From: Dasypus novemcinctus
Lineage: Eukaryota; Chordata; Mammalia; Cingulata; Dasypodidae
Direction of reading: 5' to 3'
Assembly (NCBI RefSeq): GCF_030445035.2
Contig: NC_080690.1
Coordinates: forward strand, 31,522,796 to 31,586,795
DNA length: 64,000 nucleotides
Below the pieces are notes generated by a model. The model saw nothing but the letters and a program-made list of their open reading frames with translations, made no database searches and had not been told where the DNA came from. This document shows positions 59,406 through 64,000 of this stretch, in pieces. The position numbers were made by a program, and so were the translations under genes. Each line of letters begins with the position of its first letter. Position 1 is the first letter of the stretch.

Positions 59406-60550
59406 GGTTCTGGTAAGCCCAGAAATAAACCATCCTTCAAATTGATCTATAGATTGATAACTTCTGTCTCATATTGCTACTATATATACATTATAGCCCA
59501 GTGCCTAGAAATTGGCGAGCATTTGACAAATGTAATTTATTTGTGCAGGAAAAAAAAAAACATGTGAGGGTACGTTGCTTTAATTTCCAATATGCATCCA
59601 CATCTTCCTTTATAAGATAATGAATTCAGTCTTACTAACTTTTGAGGTCACATCCCAAGTTGATGTTCTGATTTTAATATGTTTTCCTACTTGAGATGTA
59701 GGTTTAAATACATAAATTTTGGCTGGAGAGTCTGATCTTTTCAGACAATTAAGTCATTCATATTCTAACTCTATTTTGCCTGGATAAAAAGGAGCCTCCA
59801 CAAAGTTGGAGAGAGCTGAGGGAGTGGGAGGGAATCTTTCCTAAGAATTTACTGTTAAGTGAAATGCAGGGTAAGCCATGACATTAACTTAGAGAATCAA
59901 CCAAAGTTGATTTAACTAGTTTAACTAATGCAACTATCCTTTGACTTTTTAAAACATTCTTTTTGGAAAATACAACATACAAATATTAACAGTTTTTAAA
60001 AATTTGTTTTGCAATAGATTTTTTTCTGAACACTTATAATGCTATCTAAAATTTGGTACTCTGTTGTAGGTTTTAAAACATGTCCAATATCATGTTCCTA
60101 TACTAATATTGCAAGAAGAGAACATTAACTACATCACAAAACTGTAATGAAAAAAGAATATGATCGCTTTGTCAGCACAAATACTTTAAATAATGCATAG
60201 CAAAGATGTTATATGAAATCTATTATTCATGGCTTTTCTTATACATATATTTGAAAATGGAATGATACTGGTTGCCCTGGGAATTTTACGTTATGGTGTG
60301 TTATGTAGTTCATAACTTTCTACTCTGCCACACTTTTTTGCCAAAAAGAATTCTCTAATTGGATTGTCAGTCGTTTATACATTACCCTCTGCCTACCTGG
60401 TAGGAGACATGCTCCCTTTAGCCATTTTTCTTCCTCATTTCAGTTTTTTGAATCCTGACTGCCTTTTCGCTCTCACAGAAATCCACTTACAAATTTAATT
60501 TCATATGTTAAACTGGGGTAGAAAAGCTAATTGCATAACAGGTGAGATTA
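59406..60550. other. Mostly unassigned AT-rich DNA
   Basis: A weak L2 3' tip may lie at 59485-59555 ('agcccagtgcctagaaattg'). Nothing else recognised. Confidence 0.35.
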
Positions 60551-60552
60551 GT

Positions 60553-61006
60553 CTGTGTCTTAGTTTACTAAAGCTATTGATACAAAATTACCAGAAATGG
60601 GTTGGCTTTTATAAAGGGAATTTATATAGGGTAAAAGCTTACAGGCACCATCAGAGATGCTTTCTGACCAAAGGTCCGTCTGCTGGCCAATCCTGGAGTC
60701 CTGCCATGTGCCAAGGCAAGCTGGCTGCTGATCTCTGTTGTTCCTGAAGTCCTCTTTCTCAAATGGCAGTGTCAAAAAGTGACTGTCTTTCTCTGTGTTC
60801 CTGCTTCCAGTTCTCAGTCTATACAAGACCCCAGAAAGAGGGCGGAGACCCAACCTGGGTCATGCCTGATTGACATCGTCCAATCAAAGGCCCTAAAACA
60901 ATCTAATCAAAGGTCCCTTAACTGAATCAAATAAAAAGGCCCAGTCTACATTGCATTTATAGGCACAGGTATGGGTTAACTTAAGAACATAATTTTCTAG
61001 GGTCCA
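60553..61006 (-). mobile_element. MaLR-type LTR, minus strand
   Basis: Plus strand opens 'tgtgtcttagtttactaaag' and closes 'attttctagggtccaca'; reversed it begins TGTGGACCCTAG and ends AAGACACA. It shares the 'ccagaaatgggttggctttt' block with the other copies. It contains a purine/pyrimidine-biased middle and no internal retroviral sequence. Frames at 60505-60747 and 60560-60853 are LTR-derived. Confidence 0.75.
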
Positions 61007-61009
61007 CAA

Positions 61010-62310
61010 AAGACAAAAGACAGTTATTTGAGGTTCATTTGAAAGCAAGTATATGGTGTGCTATATTTACTAGGCCAACACTGGATTTTTGAAATCTAAA
61101 ATGATGATGATGATGAAATAATGTGATCGGTCCCAAAACTTGAGGTATTTTCCTTTCAATGTTTTATGTATTTCTAATATGAGATAAAAGTGTAACAATT
61201 TTAAGGCAAACATCATTCCCAACTGTAGTTATTCATTTAGAATTAAGCTCATTACCTACTATCGTCACTTCCAAATAAATGCTCTCAGATTAAACTTAAA
61301 AGGAAAAGGAAATGTAAAGTAAATTAGAAATGTAATATGTAATTGCTAAGTAAAAAACATTTAAAATGATTTTGAATGGTCAAAATGATGTGGTAATTGA
61401 TTCGATTAATTTATTAAAGTTCTAAAAATTTTATGCAAGGAACTCTTCTGCGTGCTGATGAGAATCAAAGGATGAACAAGATACAGAATAGAATGTGCCC
61501 TCAAGGAAAAATATAATCATTTGGGGAATCCATACACAGGCTGTAGAAATAAAATATGATGTGATAAGGCAATAATGAGCATAATTCTTTACATCAAAGG
61601 GCAGAGATTATGAACAAGTCCTTCCTGAGGGTTTCTAAGAATGAATGGAATATTACTGGTGGGAAGGAAAGGGAATGCATTGAGGCAAAATCAAGAGGAA
61701 GCGAATACATGATTACAAATAATACAGAGGGATCAACTTGACCTACCTGAAAAGGGTTGAAACTATTGGAGTAGAATATAAAGATGCAAGTGTGTATAAG
61801 GCCAGAGAATGGAGGACCTTAAATTCTAAACTATGGATTTAGCCATTATTTAGAAACTATGTGAAGACATTGAATGGTTTAAAGTCAGAAAGAAACATGT
61901 TTAAAATGATGTTTTGATGGATGAATTCATGGGAAAGACCAGTTAGGGGGACCGCTAATGTTCTAGGTCAGGCACAATTACCTGAACTAGATTAGGAGCA
62001 AATGGGTAGAGGGAAGAGGCAAGAAATACATTGACACATCATCTGAATAACAAGTCATGGCCACTGATTTGTTACACATTTTTTATAAGTAGATTCATGC
62101 AATCAACTGCCTTCACTTGTTCCTCTTTCAAAGTTACTCATAGGAAAATTCAAGAGCAAATACTCTAAATGTAGAGTTTGATTTTATGGAAAATGCCGCT
62201 TTACTCCTATTCTCCATTTCTATGTCTGCAAATAAAAGCCCACTGATTATAAAGCAGCATATCTATAAGGAACTTTCTACTTATAGACCATCTCACACTT
62301 TTTTTGAGAT
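61010..62310. other. Unassigned AT-rich DNA
   Basis: No gene or nameable repeat. A short GAT repeat lies at 61102-61117. Confidence 0.4.
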
Positions 62311-62314
62311 TTGA

Positions 62315-62430
62315 ACTCTGAAAACCAGAAATGTGAAGGGATTTGCAAAACCTCTTACAGCTACTCAGTGGCAGAACTAAGAGCAGAATCCAGTGCTCTT
62401 GATCCCATTCCAGAATTATTTCCATGCAAC
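62315..62430 (+). repeat. MIR fragment
   Basis: 'agggatttgcaaaacctctt', 'cagctactcagtggcagaac' and 'gagcagaatccagtgctctt' follow the MIR 3' core. The short frames on both strands here are MIR-derived. Confidence 0.55.
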
Positions 62431-62434
62431 ACAT

Positions 62435-63350
62435 TGTCATTTATATTGTCTAAGGACATTTTGTGTCAATATATAGCTTTATTCTGGAACCTGACCTCCT
62501 AAAATACAAAAATTCACATTCTGCTCAAAAGATATTATACTTGTAAGATGGAATGATGTCTCCCCTAGAAGGCTAGTTTCCACTGTGCTGAATTTTAGGA
62601 CACCAAGTCTTGGTGACTTCATGGAAATATTTTTTCCTCTGCATTAGTGTTTTAAAGTTTTGCTACAATATGCCATTTATGAGTGATGCTTTAGATATTT
62701 GGATTGGCAAATCATAGTGCATCCATTTTGGAACTAAATGATAAAACAGTGTAAACAGTTAAGTAAGCACAAAAGGGATGATCATTTTGGAAAAACAGCA
62801 CTAGAAATCATTTCCGAGTGCTTTAAAACAGGAATAGGTTTTTTGACCGTAGATATAGCCTGGAACCATAGCCAATAAAAATAGCATAGAGAAAACGTGA
62901 TGCCCACAAGATCTTTCTCATGATGCAGAAGTCAACAGTTAATTTTTATAAAATGGCTGATAGTTGCTATTTAAGCATCAAATAATGAATAGAGTTTTGT
63001 CCTTTCTTCACATTTTACATCTATTTTTATGCGAGTCATTTCTTTTTAACTCATATACCCACTTTTATATTAGAATTTTGGTAGAGGAATCTAGGAAAGT
63101 TTTTCTTTGACTCAGTTAGTTTTAGGGGAATATGCTCAAGGATCTTGATAGGGAATAGTCATTCAACAAGCCAGCAAGACTGATTTGGATAATATATTCT
63201 AAAGATCAATGTGATAGCAGATGCAAGGTTGTAAAATTATTCTACAAGTTGATCAACAGATTAATAAATTCAAATGCTATATCAAAATTTTACTTCTTCT
63301 AAAGTGATAAATCATTTCTGGTAACTTTAGTAGAGATGGAATGAAAGAAT
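62435..63350. other. Unassigned AT-rich DNA
   Basis: No gene or nameable repeat before the LTR. Confidence 0.4.
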
Positions 63351-63357
63351 AATACTA

Positions 63358-63977
63358 TGAGGGACGAAACGGGGTCCCTGTTATGGGACAAGCGGGGTCC
63401 CTGTTGCGGGATGAGTGGGGTCCCGTTGTGGGATGAGAGGGGTCCCTGGCGTGGGGAAGAAAGCCTCATACGGCCGCTGAGGCTTCCCTCCGGGGCTCCG
63501 AAGGTGTGGAGGGCGCACGACCCAGGAAGGAGTCGCGGAGACAGGCTGATGGCACAAGTCTGGTTTATTGCGGAAGGGGATGCAGATTTATAGGATTGGG
63601 GAGTGGTGTGGCGGGTTCTGATTGGCTAGGGCAAATGCTGTTTCCATATAAGGCAATGTTCTGGCATTGGGCTAGTGATTGGCCAGTAGAGTATGTGCTA
63701 ACTCTTGATAGGCTGACACTGTTACTAAGCTGATAGGTGGTTGTAAGCTGTTGCTGGGCAAACAGCGTACTAAGGGATTAGGTTTAAGAGAGGGGGGAGG
63801 GGAAGTGAGAGCTGGGCTAGGCGGGAGATAGGAAGGGGGAGGGCGGTGCCGGCTAGCCGTTAGCAGCAAAGGCCTAGTCAGGAGTGGTCACCTTGTCCAG
63901 GCCCAGTGGGCAGAGGCGGTGTCACCTCTTGCCGCACTGTTTGCCACTGAGGCAAGCCGGGTGCCTCTCCTCCCACA
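63358..63977 (-). mobile_element. 3' LTR of a minus-strand endogenous retrovirus
   Basis: On the minus strand this 620-bp unit begins TGTGGGAGG and ends CCCTCA. It has TATAAAT ('cctataaatctgc', about 63583-63590) and AATAAA (about 63562-63567), again some 20 bases apart as in the 8715-9288 LTR. It is GC-rich with many CpGs. A purine tract abuts its minus-strand start (63978-63996), so it is a 3' LTR and not solo as far as the window shows. The U5 end carries four tandem units (63361-63455). The frames at 63357-63593 and 63506-63733 are LTR sequence. Class II assignment is inference from architecture and tract sequence. Confidence 0.85.
63361..63455 (-). repeat. Four tandem 22-24-bp units in LTR U5
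   Basis: Four imperfect units of the form 'ggga(c/t)...ggggtccctgttg' follow each other on the plus strand. They form the last 100 bases of the LTR on the minus strand. Confidence 0.8.
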
Positions 63978-63996
63978 TCTCCCCCTTTGTTTTTAA
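63978..63996 (-). other. Polypurine tract of the provirus
   Basis: The minus strand reads AAAAACAAAGGGGGAGA directly before the LTR start. Such a tract primes plus-strand DNA synthesis and lies immediately 5' of a 3' LTR. Its presence means retroviral internal sequence begins here and continues past the window. Confidence 0.8.
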
Positions 63997-64000
63997 TATG

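Noticed and set aside
63361..63455. CRISPR array
   Set aside because: The units are contiguous with no spacers and lie inside an LTR.
1..64000. Bacterial or phage-style operon, defence system or other new gene system
   Set aside because: No long frames, no ribosome-binding sites, and abundant mammalian retroelements; the window is vertebrate non-coding DNA.

Overview
This window looks like nuclear, non-coding DNA from a xenarthran mammal, most likely an armadillo (Dasypus-like). The main evidence is at least nine copies of a tRNA-derived SINE with the box order and tail of the armadillo DAS-SINE family. They sit among L1, L2, MIR, hAT and MaLR/ERV-type LTR repeats that mark a placental mammal. 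The species call is inference from repeat content; no gene anchors it.

I find no convincing functional protein-coding gene, tRNA, rRNA or CRISPR array. Almost all open frames are short, random or lie inside repeats. The only coding signal I trust is broken L1 ORF2 on both strands. The only recognisable RNA gene is a U6 snRNA retropseudogene at about 33.63-33.73 kb.

Layout: 0.6-2.5 kb, GC-richer stretch, possibly an old endogenous retrovirus on the minus strand. 4.1-6.4 kb, MIRs, a hAT remnant and two SINEs stacked on one target site. 8.6-9.4 kb, a SINE split by a solo LTR with a 6-bp target duplication. 10.0-12.2 kb, antisense L1. 14.1-15.0 kb, a MIR split by a hAT-like element, then a dimeric SINE. 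20.7-26.0 kb, a long sense-strand L1 carrying two LTR insertions. 26.6-36.3 kb, solo LTRs, L2, a truncated L1-type insertion, U6 pseudogene, SINE. 36.3-38.2 kb, old antisense L1 and a well-preserved SINE. 38.9-41.2 kb, mostly unassigned DNA with a perfect HNF1-type palindrome. 41.5-43.3 kb, a complete 1.74-kb non-coding retroelement with a 15-bp target duplication. 44.3-53.7 kb, scattered MIR, LTR, L1 and SINE pieces. 53.9-59.4 kb, an antisense L1 inserted full length (15-bp target duplication), later hit by SINEs, a deletion and a local inversion. 63.36-64.0 kb, the 3' LTR of a minus-strand endogenous retrovirus whose internal part begins at the right edge.

The window is therefore a layered record of retrotransposition rather than a working gene system. 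The points most worth checking are the right-edge provirus, the 1.74-kb non-coding retroelement sharing its 3' end with a second insertion, the inverted L1 segment, and the HNF1-site region.
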